Part shown: piece by piece, positions 1-9,449 of the stretch
How the letters are laid out: each line of letters begins with the position of its first letter
How positions within the stretch are numbered: the first letter of the stretch is position 1
Made by a program: the position numbers and the translations under genes
Source: Herbidospora mongoliensis
GTDB taxonomy: Bacteria > Actinomycetota > Actinomycetes > Streptosporangiales > Streptosporangiaceae
Direction: 5' to 3'
Length of the DNA stretch: 64,000 nt
Assembly: GCF_001570545.1 (NCBI RefSeq)
Contig: NZ_BBXD01000021.1
Location: 213,557 to 277,556, forward strand
The notes under the pieces: model-generated
Databases searched by the model: none
What the model was told of the DNA's origin: nothing
What the model saw: the letters and a program-made list of their open reading frames with translations, nothing else

Positions 1-1575
1 CGTGCCGTCGGCTCCTCCGGACACCGCGACCGGGACATCTCCCACGTGCCCGAACGCCACCGCCCTGACGACACCGGTATGGCCGTTCAGTGGGAGACCA
101 CGTTGCCGGCCGGTGACCAGATCCCACACCCGCACCGTGCCGTCGGCTCCTCCGGACACAGCCACCGGAGCCCCATCCATCTCTCCGAACGCCACCGCGT
201 AGACAGGGCCGCTGTGGCCCTCCAGAGGCTGACCACGCTGCTTGCCGCCGGCCAGGTCCCACACCCGCACCGTGCCGTCTTCCCCGCCGGACACGACTAC
301 GGGAGCCTCGTCCACCTGCCCGACCGCCACGGACCAGACATCACCGGTGTGGCCGTCCATGGCAGGGGTACGCGGCTTGCCATTGGTCAGGTCCCACACC
401 CGCACCTTGTGATCACTTCCGCCGGACACCGCGACCGGAACGCCGTCCACCTCTCCGAACGCCACCGCCAGGACATCACTGTTGTGACCTTGGAGCGGAT
501 GTCCGATCTGCTGGCCGAAGGCGAAGTTGCGGGGATTCCAGTCCGAGCCCGCGGGCAGGGCCGCCGAAGAGGGCGGAGAGGGTGACGGCGAGGGCGACGG
601 AGACCCCGGTTCCGCGAGCAGACGCCACACCAGCGACGTCGCGAGCACGACCACGACCAGGAACCCGGCTCCCAACACCACACTCGCGGCCACAAGTCGC
701 CGCGCCGCGCCGGTCCGCCTCGTTCGCGATCTCTCCGGCCGGTCGATCGCAGGGGGATGCGCTGCCGACTCCCGGCTCTTGGCGAGGTCGCCGCTCACCT
801 CCCCCAGGGCGGCCGCCTCGCGTTCCAGGACCGTGTCGATCCGCCGCAGGATCTCCTCGGCGGCCCGCCGGTCGTCGTCTCCCATCAGCTCCCGCGCGGT
901 CATGACCGGGACCAGCGCATCGGCACGCGGCGTCTTCTCCATTCCACGCTGACCCGCCGACTCCGCCAGCCGCCGCCGCGCATCCGCCGCCTGCTCATCA
1001 GCCTGGGTGCGCAGCCGTTCCGCTTCCGCGCGCTGCCGCTCGGACTCATCGAGCCGCCGCTGAATCGCCGCATGTAATCGTTCGGTGTCCGCCAAGCGCC
1101 GCCGGGCCGACTCCAGATCCTCGCGCATCCGTTCGATCTCGGCCTTCAGCCGCCGGCGCTCCTGATCGTCGGCCGCCACCCACCGTTCCCGGGCTGACAG
1201 GTCGTCACGTAGCGTCTGCCGCTCGGCCGTCAGGCGGGCGGTCGCCTCGGCCAGGCGCTCGCGCATCTCCAGCAGCCCGGCCCCGAGCGCGTCTTGGCGG
1301 ACCATCGACTGCTCGACCCGGTCTGAGGCCTCGCCGATCGTCCGGACCAGTTCGTCGAGCGCGCCGCCGCTGGTGACGACCTCCGGCCGGCGCCGGGAGC
1401 GGAACCAGGTGACCGTCCCGACCAGGACCGGGGCGACCAGTCCGAGTAACGACACGAGCTGGGCGAGATCCGCCAGGTCACCGAGTTCCCACGAACGCAG
1501 CAGGAATCCCAGGGCGGCAATGGGCACGGCGATGGGCACCCCGGCCACCAACCAGTGCCACCATCGCCCCGTCAC
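1..1575 (-). CDS. Membrane-anchored coiled-coil WD40-repeat protein (C-terminus outside window)
   Basis: No stop codon occurs before base 1, so the gene is cut by the window edge; 525 codons are visible from the GTG at 1575, the first start after an in-frame TGA at 1591-1593. The N-terminus has two hydrophobic stretches (about residues 8-25 and 35-60), followed by a long charged Glu/Arg/Ala-rich coiled coil (about 75-230). A third membrane segment lies at about 290-316, then a Ser/Pro linker. From about residue 355 there are tandem WD40 repeats of about 43 residues with the signatures VSGG-D and VRVWDL; at least three are complete. WD40 propellers are protein-docking platforms, so this is probably a membrane scaffold, but no enzymatic domain is visible. 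Reading and architecture come from the sequence; the scaffold role is inferred. Confidence 0.85.
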   Translation of the reverse strand, partial: MTGRWWHWLVAGVPIAVPIAALGFLLRSWELGDLADLAQLVSLLGLVAPVLVGTVTWFRSRRRPEVVTSGGALDELVRTIGEASDRVEQSMVRQDALGAGLLEMRERLAEATARLTAERQTLRDDLSARERWVAADDQERRRLKAEIERMREDLESARRRLADTERLHAAIQRRLDESERQRAEAERLRTQADEQAADARRRLAESAGQRGMEKTPRADALVPVMTARELMGDDDRRAAEEILRRIDTVLEREAAALGEVSGDLAKSRESAAHPPAIDRPERSRTRRTGAARRLVAASVVLGAGFLVVVVLATSLVWRLLAEPGSPSPSPSPSPPSSAALPAGSDWNPRNFAFGQQIGHPLQGHNSDVLAVAFGEVDGVPVAVSGGSDHKVRVWDLTNGKPRTPAMDGHTGDVWSVAVGQVDEAPVVVSGGEDGTVRVWDLAGGKQRGQPLEGHSGPVYAVAFGEMDGAPVAVSGGADGTVRVWDLVTGRQRGLPLNGHTGVVRAVAFGHVGDVPVAVSGGADGT

Positions 1576-1632
1576 CCGCCTATTTTCGGGTCATCCGTCC
1601 GGCAGGACACGCTTTGTAACCACTTCGCGACG

Positions 1633-4176
1633 TCAGTTCACGAGAGGCAGCACGCGTCGCACGCTCGCGCACACTCCGTCGCTCGCCGCCGCCGCGTCCT
1701 GGCGCTCGGGGGACGGGGTGCCGTATTCGGTCGTGCGCTGCCGCAACGGCCGGCCGCTGAGCTCGACCATCTGGCGCAGTTCGGAGATGGTCTTGTACGA
1801 CCCGTTCTCCGACCCCGCCATACGGGAGATGGTCTCCTCCATCAGGGTGCCGCCGATGTCGTTCACTCCCCCGGTCAGGACCTGGCGGCACAGGTCGTCC
1901 TGAAGCTTCACCCACGAGCACTGGATGTTGTGGATCGCGCCGTGCAGCAGCAGCCGGGAGACCGCGTGGACGGCGCGGTTCTCGTCGGCCGTGGGACCAG
2001 GACGGGCGATCCCGGCCAGGTAGATGGGCGCGCTGTGGTGGACGAACGGGAGCAGGACGAACTCGCTGAAGCCGCCCGTCTCCTCCTGGAGCCGGCGGAT
2101 CAGGCGGATGTGCTTGACCCAGTGGCTGTGGTTGTCGACGTGGCCGTACATCATCGTGGAGGTCGTGGGGATGCCCACGCGGTGGGCCGTGGTGATGACG
2201 TCGATCCACTCGCGGGTGGGGAGTTTGCCCTTGGTCAGCACCCAGCGGACGTCATCGTCGAGGATCTCCGCCGCGGTGCCGGGGAGCGAGTCGACGCCCG
2301 CCTCGCGGGCTCCTGTCAGCCAGTCCTCGATGGAGAGGTTCGTGCGGCTGGCGCCGTTGATGACCTCCATCGGGGAGAAGGCGTGCACGTGGATGCCGGG
2401 CACCCGGGCCTTGACCGCCCGCGCGATGTCGAAGTAGGCCGTGCCGGGCAGGTCGGGGTGGATGCCGCCCTGCATGCAGACCTCGGTCGCGCCGGCCGCC
2501 CAGGCCTCCTCGGCGCGGTCGGCGACCTGGTCGAGGCTGAGGGTGTACGCGTCGGCGTCGGTGCGGCGCTGGGCGAAGGCGCAGAAGCGGCAGCCGGTGT
2601 AACAGACGTTGGTGAAGTTGATGTTCCGGTTGACGACGTAGGTCACGTCGTCGCCGTTGACCTCGCGCCGCAGGCCGTCGGCCAGGGCGCACAGCTCGTC
2701 TAGGGCGGGGCCGGTCAGGCTCAGCAGGGACTCGGCCTGGGCGTCGGTGAGGGCCAGGGGGTCGCGGGCGGCCTGGCGCAGGGCCTCGGCTCCGTCGCCG
2801 GTCATCGAGACGGCGGTGGGGAGACGATCGCGAAGGGCGTCCCAGTCGCCGTAGACGTTGTCGAAGTCGTCGCGGCGGTCGGTCGTGCGCCCGGTGGTGT
2901 CGACCTCGGTGTGCAGGTCGACCCGGCCCGACGCGGCGAATCCGCCGTCGGGTTCCTGCCACGGGTGGGGTGCCGGGTTCACGTCGAGGGCCATGCCGTC
3001 GGGACCGGCCAGAGCCGACACGTGGGTCAGCAGGCGGGGGTCGAGCCAGGGCTCCCCCGCGCGGATGTACTCGGGGTAGATGGTCAGGCGTTCCCGCAGG
3101 TCGAAGCCGTTCTCCGAAGTGATCGCCGACAGCGCCTCGATCGCGGGCCACGGCCGTTCCGGGTTCACGTGGTCGGGGGTCAGCGGGGAAACGCCGCCCC
3201 AGTCGTCGATGCCGGCGCGGATCATCAGGCCGTATTCGCCGCCGATCAGGTTCGGCGGGGCCTGCACCCGCATGCGCGGCCCGAGCACCATCCGGGTCAC
3301 CGCGATCGTCGCGGCCAGCTCCTGGAGGTCCGCGTCGGGCATCCCGCGCATGGCGGTGTCGGGCTTGGCGCGGAAGTTCTGGACGATCACTTCCTGGATG
3401 CCGCCGTACTCCCGGGCCACGCGGCGGATCGCGAAGATCGACTCGGCCCGGTCGAGGACGGTCTCGCCGATCCCGATCAGGATCCCGGTCGTGAACGGCA
3501 CGTTGGAGCGTCCGGCGTCTTCGAGGACGCGCAACCGGACGGCGGGGTCCTTGTCCGGCGACCCGTAGTGGGCGCCGCCCTTCTCGGTGAACAGGGCCGT
3601 CGAGGTCGTCTCCAGCATCATGCCCATCGACGGCGCGACCGGCTTGAGCCGCTGGAAGTCGCGCCACGTCAGCACACCCGGGTTGAGGTGCGGCAGCAGG
3701 CCGGTCTCCTCCAGCACCCGGATCGCCATGGCGCGTACGTAGGACAGCGTGTCGTCGTAACCGTGCGCGTCGAGCCACTCCCGCGCGGCGTCCCAGCGGT
3801 CTTCTGGACGGTCGCCCAGGGTGAACAGCGCCTCTTTGCATCCCATGGCGGCGCCCTCGCGGGCGATGGCCAGCACCTCGTCGGGTGACAGGAACGGGCT
3901 CGGGAGCTTCGCGGGGGCGGTCGCGAAGGTGCAGTAGCCGCAACGGTCCCGGCACAGGCGGGTCAGGGGGATGAAGACCTTGCGGCTGTAGGTGATCACG
4001 CCGGGGCGTCCGGCCGCCTCCAGGCCCGCGTCACGGATCCGGGAGGCGTGGTCGAGGAGGGTGTCGAGGTCGGCGTCGCGGGCCTCCAGGAGGATGGCCG
4101 CCTCTGCGACGTCGATCGTCTTCCCGTCGCGTGCGCGTGCCAGCGCCCGCCTCATAGCTGCCGTCATAGTCTGCAC
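1633..4176 (-). CDS. fbiC: FO synthase, fused CofG/CofH (FbiC)
   Basis: FbiC builds 7,8-didemethyl-8-hydroxy-5-deazariboflavin (FO), the chromophore of coenzyme F420, from tyrosine and a flavin-pathway pyrimidine using two radical-SAM centres. The 847-residue protein has both CX3CX2C iron-sulfur motifs: Cys75/79/82 in the CofG half and Cys525/529/532 in the CofH half. The length fits the fused actinobacterial form rather than separate archaeal CofG and CofH. The listed start is GTG at 4176; ATG codons at 4167 and 4155 are alternatives, and none has a strong ribosome-binding site. The last 30 or so residues are a variable tail. It is the final gene of a same-strand run, 10 bases after the glycosylase gene. 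Confidence 0.97.
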   Translation of the reverse strand: MQTMTAAMRRALARARDGKTIDVAEAAILLEARDADLDTLLDHASRIRDAGLEAAGRPGVITYSRKVFIPLTRLCRDRCGYCTFATAPAKLPSPFLSPDEVLAIAREGAAMGCKEALFTLGDRPEDRWDAAREWLDAHGYDDTLSYVRAMAIRVLEETGLLPHLNPGVLTWRDFQRLKPVAPSMGMMLETTSTALFTEKGGAHYGSPDKDPAVRLRVLEDAGRSNVPFTTGILIGIGETVLDRAESIFAIRRVAREYGGIQEVIVQNFRAKPDTAMRGMPDADLQELAATIAVTRMVLGPRMRVQAPPNLIGGEYGLMIRAGIDDWGGVSPLTPDHVNPERPWPAIEALSAITSENGFDLRERLTIYPEYIRAGEPWLDPRLLTHVSALAGPDGMALDVNPAPHPWQEPDGGFAASGRVDLHTEVDTTGRTTDRRDDFDNVYGDWDALRDRLPTAVSMTGDGAEALRQAARDPLALTDAQAESLLSLTGPALDELCALADGLRREVNGDDVTYVVNRNINFTNVCYTGCRFCAFAQRRTDADAYTLSLDQVADRAEEAWAAGATEVCMQGGIHPDLPGTAYFDIARAVKARVPGIHVHAFSPMEVINGASRTNLSIEDWLTGAREAGVDSLPGTAAEILDDDVRWVLTKGKLPTREWIDVITTAHRVGIPTTSTMMYGHVDNHSHWVKHIRLIRRLQEETGGFSEFVLLPFVHHSAPIYLAGIARPGPTADENRAVHAVSRLLLHGAIHNIQCSWVKLQDDLCRQVLTGGVNDIGGTLMEETISRMAGSENGSYKTISELRQMVELSGRPLRQRTTEYGTPSPERQDAAAASDGVCASVRRVLPLVN

Positions 4177-4186
4177 ATTACGTTGA

Positions 4187-5143
4187 TCAGAACGCGCGAT
4201 AGTCGCGGGGAGCCATCCGGGGGCCCCGGCCGGGCGGCCGGCGGCCGCTCATCTCGATCAGGCGGACCACGCGGTGGCGGTGGCCGGCGAAGGGTTCGAG
4301 CAGGCGGAGCATGCCCTCGTCGTCGGTCTTCGCGCCGGTGAAGGCGAAGCCGACCAGGCCGGGGATGTGGAAGTCGCCCACGCTGGGGGCGTCGGCGTCG
4401 CCCAGGGCGCGCTGGCGGATCTCCGCCGAGGTCCAGACGCCGATGCCGGGGAGCGCGCGCAGCAGGCGGTCGGCCTCCCAGGTGGTGGCCGCCGTCTCCA
4501 GCTTTCCCTCGTGGCGGGCCGCGTTGATGATCGTTCTTGCCCGTACGGCCTCCGCACCCGCCTTGTGCCAGTCCCACGACGGCACGAGCCGCCAGGTGTC
4601 GGGCGAGGGAGGCACCCTGAGCCCTTCGGGGCCGGGCCCGGGGGCGGGGTCGCCGTATTTGCGCACCAGCCAGCGCCAGGCCCGGAACGCCTCCCGGCCC
4701 ACGACCTTCTGCTCCAGCACGGCGGGCACCAGCGCCTCGAAGACCCGCCCGGTCCGGCCGATGCGCAGCCCGGACGCCCGCAGGTGCAGCCCCTTCAGGA
4801 AGCCGGCGACGGGGTCGTCGTCTCCCATCGCGTCGAGCAGGGCGCCGAACTCCTCCGCGGGGTCGCCGGCGCCCAGCAGGTCGGGCATCGTCTCCAGGAG
4901 CCATTCGGCGCCGAGACCCCACGCCAGGCCGTGCACCTGACCTGCGACGACGGAGATCCGGAGCGTTCCCGGCCCTTCGGGGGTGCGGCAGGCGCGCCAC
5001 AGGGCCCCGTCCGGAGTGGTCTGCCAGACGGGGTCCCCCGACCCGTGCCGGTGCGGCGCCAACGTCAGCCCCAGGTCGAGGGGGCCGTCGGGGCGCCAGC
5101 TTCGTTCAGGCACTACGCATCGCTTGAGAACCTCACCGCGCAT
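4187..5143 (-). CDS. AlkA-like DNA-3-methyladenine glycosylase (HhH-GPD family)
   Basis: A protein of 318 residues resembling AlkA/OGG-type DNA glycosylases, which excise alkylated bases to start base-excision repair. The C-terminal half contains the helix-hairpin-helix turn LPGIGVWTS followed by the region [15 protein letters not shown], whose Asp is the expected catalytic residue of the HhH-GPD fold. The N-terminal part matches the usual beta-rich AlkA N-domain in length. The start overlaps the end of the upstream nucleotidylyltransferase gene by 31 bases, so the two are probably co-transcribed. Its place between glycan and F420 genes does not suggest a shared pathway. Family assignment is good; substrate range is not known. 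Confidence 0.85.
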   Translation of the reverse strand: MRGEVLKRCVVPERSWRPDGPLDLGLTLAPHRHGSGDPVWQTTPDGALWRACRTPEGPGTLRISVVAGQVHGLAWGLGAEWLLETMPDLLGAGDPAEEFGALLDAMGDDDPVAGFLKGLHLRASGLRIGRTGRVFEALVPAVLEQKVVGREAFRAWRWLVRKYGDPAPGPGPEGLRVPPSPDTWRLVPSWDWHKAGAEAVRARTIINAARHEGKLETAATTWEADRLLRALPGIGVWTSAEIRQRALGDADAPSVGDFHIPGLVGFAFTGAKTDDEGMLRLLEPFAGHRHRVVRLIEMSGRRPPGRGPRMAPRDYRAF

Positions 5144-6216
5144 TCCGGCAGTTCGATGCCGGGCCAGACCCGGGCGCCCGCCGTCAGTTCGTTGCGCGCC
5201 CCGATGGACGCCTTGTCGCCGATGACCGACTCCCGCACCACGGCTCCCTCGGCGATCGAGGCGCCGGCTCCGATCACGGAGTCGACCACCGTCGCACCAG
5301 GGGCGATGCGGGCGTCGTCGGCCACCACGCTACCGTGCACGATCGCGCCGGCCCCCACGGTGGCCCCTGCGCCGATCACCGAACCGCCGGTGATCTTGGC
5401 CTCGGGAGAGACGGTCGCGCCGTCGAGCACCAGCGCCTCTCCGGGCGCACCCGGGAGGGCGGGGGAGGCGAGGAGGCCGCGTACGAGATCCGCGGAGCCC
5501 TGGACGAAGGCCGCCGGAGTGCCCACATCCAGCCAGTAGGTCGAGTCGGCGAAGCCGAGCACCGTCTGACCGTCTTCGATCAGGCCGGGGAAGGTCTGCC
5601 GCTCGACCGAGACGACCTCGCCGAACGGGATCTTGTCGATGACGGACCGCCGGAAGACGTAGCAACCGGCGTTGATGCGGTTGGTCACGGGGTTGGGGGT
5701 CTTCTCCAGGAACGCCGTCACCCGGCCCTGCTCGTCGGTCGGCACGCAGCCGAACCGCGACGGGTCGTCGACCTCGGTGAGGTGGAGCGTGACAGCGGCC
5801 TTGCGCGCCACGTGGAGATCGATCTGGGCGGTGACGTCGTGGCCCGAGAGGATGTCGCCGTTGAGCACCAGCACCGGCGCGTCGTCACGGCAGATCAGCG
5901 CCTCGGCGGCGTTGCGGATCGCGCCGCCGGTGCCGAGGGGGGTCTCCTCCGTCATGTAGACGATCTCCAGGTCGAACGCCGACCCGTCGCCGAAGGCTTC
6001 GGTGAACATCTCCGCCTTGTACGAGGTCGCGAAGACGATCCGGGTCACCCCAGCGGCCCGCGCTTTGGCGAGCTGATGGGCGAGAAAAGGCACCCCCGCC
6101 GTGGGAAGCAGCGGTTTCGGGGTGAAAAGGGTCAGCGGCCGTAGGCGGGTCCCCCGCCCTCCCACCAGGAGAATCGCCTCAAGATGATCGGGTCGGGGCA
6201 AAGCAGGCTCGGTCAC
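5113..6216 (-). CDS. Sugar-1-phosphate nucleotidylyltransferase, GDP-mannose pyrophosphorylase type
   Basis: A 367-residue enzyme with an N-terminal nucleotidyltransferase fold and a C-terminal left-handed beta-helix. The signature GGRGTRLRP is at residues 19-27, followed by the substrate Lys in TPKPLLP; VLNGDIL supplies the metal-binding Asp. From about residue 265 onward, hexapeptide repeats (GAGATVGAGAIV and similar) form the beta-helix. This arrangement fits actinobacterial ManB/GMP enzymes making GDP-mannose from mannose-1-phosphate and GTP; glucose-1-phosphate enzymes are a less likely alternative. The start is GTG, 15 bases after the GT4 stop, consistent with one transcript supplying activated sugar to the neighbouring glycosyltransferases. 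Confidence 0.85.
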   Translation of the reverse strand: MTEPALPRPDHLEAILLVGGRGTRLRPLTLFTPKPLLPTAGVPFLAHQLAKARAAGVTRIVFATSYKAEMFTEAFGDGSAFDLEIVYMTEETPLGTGGAIRNAAEALICRDDAPVLVLNGDILSGHDVTAQIDLHVARKAAVTLHLTEVDDPSRFGCVPTDEQGRVTAFLEKTPNPVTNRINAGCYVFRRSVIDKIPFGEVVSVERQTFPGLIEDGQTVLGFADSTYWLDVGTPAAFVQGSADLVRGLLASPALPGAPGEALVLDGATVSPEAKITGGSVIGAGATVGAGAIVHGSVVADDARIAPGATVVDSVIGAGASIAEGAVVRESVIGDKASIGARNELTAGARVWPGIELPECAVRFSSDA

Positions 6217-6231
6217 ATGGGCGAGGTTAAC

Positions 6232-7359
6232 TCAATGTTCCGTCGCACGCTGATAGGAAACGAGATGTGCGTGCGCAGACATTTTCCAGCTGAATTCTCT
6301 GCTTCTCGCGAGCCCCGCCGCGCCCAATTCCACCCGTCTCCCGGGTGAATCGAGCAGGGCCCGCAGCGCCACCCCGATGCTTTCCGAATCGGGTTCCGTG
6401 TACGCCACCGCGTCGCCCCCCACCTCCGGCAGAGACGTGCGCCGCGTCGTCAGCACCGGCGTGCCACACGCCATGGCCTCCAGCACCGGCATCCCGAACC
6501 CCTCGCACCGCGACGGGAACGCCGCCACCAGCGCGCCGCCGTAGAACCCGGCGAGATCGCCGAACGGCAGATAACCGGTCCGTACGACGGTGACGCCGCC
6601 CGGGAGCTCCCGCATGGCCGCCTCGACCTCACGCCCGCTCTCAGCGGGCCCGGCGATGACCAGCGCGGGCGGGTTCTCCATGCCCTCGACGGCCCTGGCG
6701 AAGCCCCTGATCAGGTTGGGCGCGTTCTTGCGCGGTTCGGCCGGGCCGACGAACGCGACATAGGGACGTCCGTGGATGCCCAGGCGGCTGGTCACCCGGC
6801 GCACCTCGGCCTCGGCCGGCGGATGGAAGAGATCGAGGTCGACGCCGTGGTAGGCGACGTCGATCCTGGTGGGGTCGGCTCCGACGACCCGGATCAGCTC
6901 GTCGCGGGTGGCCTTCGACGGCGTGATCACCCGGCGGGCGGCCCGCGCGGCGGTCTTGGTGGCCGAACGGAAGAAGGCGGCGCGGTCGGATTCGTACTGG
7001 TCGGCCTCGGTGAAGCAGGCGACGTCGTGGATCGTCACCACGCTCGGCACCTCCGAGCGCAGCGGGACGGAGTAGAAGGGCGCGTGGATCACGTCGGCGC
7101 CGACCTGCTGGGCCAGCAGCGGCACACCGGTCTGCTCCCAGACGAGCCGGGCGCCCCGGTTGGCGATGGCGTGGGGGCCGGGCACGATCTTCGCGCCGGG
7201 CGCGAGATGGGCGTACCTTTCTGCGTCGGCCCGCTGACAGACGATGACAAGATCGGCGCCTTGCTGGTCGAGCGCGGCCAGCAGCCCGTCGACGTAACGG
7301 ATCAGGGCGCCTCGGTCGGCCGGTACAGCAGCGGCGTCGACGAGAACTCGTGGTTTCAA
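6232..7359 (-). CDS. Glycosyltransferase family 4
   Basis: A 375-residue retaining GT-B glycosyltransferase. The C-terminal donor-site signature CEGFGMPVLEAMACGTPVL is intact, including both Glu residues of the EX7E motif, and an acceptor-side Rossmann-like half precedes it. I place the start at TTG 7359 because AGGGGAG sits 8 bases upstream; longer in-frame starts up to 7479 add a low-complexity leader and lack a ribosome-binding site. It sits directly upstream of the GDP-mannose-type pyrophosphorylase, so a mannosyltransferase role in cell-envelope glycan assembly is likely but not proven. Confidence 0.88.
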   Translation of the reverse strand: MKPRVLVDAAAVPADRGALIRYVDGLLAALDQQGADLVIVCQRADAERYAHLAPGAKIVPGPHAIANRGARLVWEQTGVPLLAQQVGADVIHAPFYSVPLRSEVPSVVTIHDVACFTEADQYESDRAAFFRSATKTAARAARRVITPSKATRDELIRVVGADPTRIDVAYHGVDLDLFHPPAEAEVRRVTSRLGIHGRPYVAFVGPAEPRKNAPNLIRGFARAVEGMENPPALVIAGPAESGREVEAAMRELPGGVTVVRTGYLPFGDLAGFYGGALVAAFPSRCEGFGMPVLEAMACGTPVLTTRRTSLPEVGGDAVAYTEPDSESIGVALRALLDSPGRRVELGAAGLARSREFSWKMSAHAHLVSYQRATEH

Positions 7360-7491
7360 CGCGGTCGCTCCCCTCTGAACCTCTCGCGACCGCCGGATTT
7401 CCGCGGATGAGAAAGGTTCACAGCACGGCGAAGGTAGACCGTGACGGAAGGCCCCGATTCCCTCGCCCTTGAATGCCACTGTAGGCCGCCT

Positions 7492-7534
7492 GGAACGCCA
7501 ATCGTGAGCGAAATCACACGATTGGCCACGTTCC
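7492..7534 (-). terminator. Candidate hairpin terminator after the LPG-synthase-type gene
   Basis: A perfect 10-bp stem pairs GCCAATCGTG with CACGATTGGC around a 10-base loop and is extended by GGAAC/GTTCC beyond a small bulge. It begins 18 bases past the stop of the minus-strand gene ending at 7552. There is no T-run, which is common for actinomycete terminators; an operator for the GT4 gene downstream is the alternative. Confidence 0.6.
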
Positions 7535-7551
7535 AGAAACGGATTCCGTAG

Positions 7552-8565
7552 CTATTCCACGGTTTTTTCCGTTTTGCCCGCTCGCCAACCCGCGAACGCC
7601 GCACAGACCAGATCACCGATCGAGACGACCACCCGTGAGACCAGCGCGGCCGCGATCGCCGATCCCTGGTCGAGCACCGGCGCGAGCGCCGCGACCATGG
7701 CGACCTCCCGCACCCCGGCGCCCGCCGGGGCCAGCACGAACACGAACCCGAGACACCAGGCGAGCGAGAAAGCCCCGAAGCTGAGGAGAACGGCGCGGGG
7801 CCCGGTGGCGCCGAGGCCGTGCACGATCACGGCGAGCTGGACACCGTAGGCGGCCCACCCCGCGAACGCCCACCCCGTCGAGGTCAGCACCCCCCGGGCG
7901 GTCAGCGGCCGTTCCAATGGCGGCCTCTTGAGCAGCCGGAACCCGAGATTGAGCACGCCGTTGACGACTTTGGGATGCAACCCGACCGCGAGAACCGGCA
8001 GCAGGAGCAGCAACCAGGCATAGCCCGCCACCGAGTCACCCGCGAAAGCGGGCAGGGTCGCGACGGCGACCAGCAGACCGGTCGCGAGATAGATCGGGTA
8101 CGTCAGGAAGAAGGCCGCCGCGCTTCTGGATCGCGGGATGCCATGGTCCTTGCCCATCTCCATCTGGGCGAGCACCGGCCAGACCGAGCCCGGGATGTAC
8201 TTCCCCAACTGCCCGATGAAGAAGATCTTCGCCGCGTCGGCGAGCCTCAGCGGCGACCCGAGATCGGCCAGCAGAGCCCGCCACATCAGCATCCCGGCGA
8301 GCAACGCCCCGATGACCGCGACCAGCGACAGCCCGAGCAACGGCCACGACAGACGACTCAGCCCGTCGCTGATCGCATCCCACTGCGAAGCGACCGCCCA
8401 GACCCCGAACCCGAGCGCCACCGCCAGGAACCCGAACCTGACGACCCTCTTCAGCAGCGATTTCCGCGGCGACGCGACCACCGCACCAGGCTCGTCCTGT
8501 GCTCCGTTCTCACCGGCTCCGTGCAGCCCATCCCCTACCACGCCGGATTTATCAGCTTCTTTCAC
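7552..8565 (-). CDS. Lysylphosphatidylglycerol-synthase transmembrane-domain (UPF0104) family protein
   Basis: A polytopic membrane protein of 337 residues resembling the flippase-like membrane domain of MprF/AglD proteins, without the soluble aminoacyl-transferase domain. About eight hydrophobic segments are visible, with the family stretch FFIGQLGKYIPGSVWPV after the third and PAGAGVREVAM near the end. The start is GTG 8565, fused as GTGA to the stop of the upstream methyltransferase, so translation is probably coupled. Family members near glycosyltransferases are thought to move lipid-linked intermediates or modify lipids; that role is inferred from the neighbourhood. Confidence 0.85.
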   Translation of the reverse strand: MKEADKSGVVGDGLHGAGENGAQDEPGAVVASPRKSLLKRVVRFGFLAVALGFGVWAVASQWDAISDGLSRLSWPLLGLSLVAVIGALLAGMLMWRALLADLGSPLRLADAAKIFFIGQLGKYIPGSVWPVLAQMEMGKDHGIPRSRSAAAFFLTYPIYLATGLLVAVATLPAFAGDSVAGYAWLLLLLPVLAVGLHPKVVNGVLNLGFRLLKRPPLERPLTARGVLTSTGWAFAGWAAYGVQLAVIVHGLGATGPRAVLLSFGAFSLAWCLGFVFVLAPAGAGVREVAMVAALAPVLDQGSAIAAALVSRVVVSIGDLVCAAFAGWRAGKTEKTVE

Positions 8566-9422
8566 GACGCCTGAGCTGCCTGCCTGCGGGTCGGCACCGC
8601 CTCCGGCGGCTGCGGCAAGGCGACACCCGACGGGCGGCGGGAAGTCTTGGTCGCCACCCAGATGTAGGTGGGCACGATCGGCAGCAGCGCGCGCAGGGCG
8701 GGCCGGGGGGTCTTCTCCAGGGCGGCCTTCGCCGCCTTCCCCGCCGGGCCCGCGAACAGCTCGCCTCCCGCGAAGGCCTCCGGGGTGGCCAGGACGGGGA
8801 ACGTGTAGTCCCACACGTGGAAGTCGCCCAGCATCCGCTGCAGGCCGCCGCGCGTGCGGAAGCGCTCGTAGTAGTTGTCGGCTCGGCCGAAGGTCCTGAC
8901 GTACCGGTCGGCGGCGCGGGGCGGCAGGTAGGACAGGAAGGGCAGCCTGTAGTGGGGTTCCATGACCCCCAGCTTGTTGCCCAGGCCCAGGTAGAGCACC
9001 CCGTCGTCGGACAGCACCCGGTGCATGTCGGCGATCACCGCGTCGGGGTCGACCACATGCTCGTAGATGTGGTTGAAAACCAGCACGTCGACCGAGCCGT
9101 CCGGGAAGGGCAACCGAGTCCCGTCGCCGCACACGAACGCCACCCGCTCGCCGAACCGCGAGGCGGCCTTGCGCAGGCCCGGGACGTCGATGTCGATGCC
9201 GAACGTGTGCCGGGCCCCGGCCAGGGCGAGTTCGTCGGCGATGAAGCCGGCCGAGCAGCCGATGTCGGCGACGGTCAGCCCCTCCAGGGGGCGTTCATCC
9301 CGCCCCAGGAAGTGGGCCAGCACCGCGATGATCTTGGCGGCCTTGCGGCGGCGTTTGGCCTCGTCGAGCATCGCCGACTGGAACTCGGAGTACTCCAGCT
9401 GCGCGGCGCGTTCGGTGCCCAC
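8562..9422 (-). CDS. Class I SAM-dependent methyltransferase
   Basis: A 286-residue protein with Rossmann-type methyltransferase motifs: motif I VADIGCSAGF near residue 50, the acidic end of strand beta-2 in FGIDIDV, and VLVFNHIYEHVVDPDAV in the motif IV region. The C-terminal third is the variable acceptor domain. It precedes the LPG-synthase-type membrane protein with a 4-base overlap and follows a GT4 gene, so its substrate is probably a sugar or lipid-linked glycan of this locus. I cannot tell O- from N-methylation. Confidence 0.85.
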   Translation of the reverse strand: MGTERAAQLEYSEFQSAMLDEAKRRRKAAKIIAVLAHFLGRDERPLEGLTVADIGCSAGFIADELALAGARHTFGIDIDVPGLRKAASRFGERVAFVCGDGTRLPFPDGSVDVLVFNHIYEHVVDPDAVIADMHRVLSDDGVLYLGLGNKLGVMEPHYRLPFLSYLPPRAADRYVRTFGRADNYYERFRTRGGLQRMLGDFHVWDYTFPVLATPEAFAGGELFAGPAGKAAKAALEKTPRPALRALLPIVPTYIWVATKTSRRPSGVALPQPPEAVPTRRQAAQAS

Positions 9423-9449
9423 GGGCGTCCTTCCCTCTTGTGAAAACGT

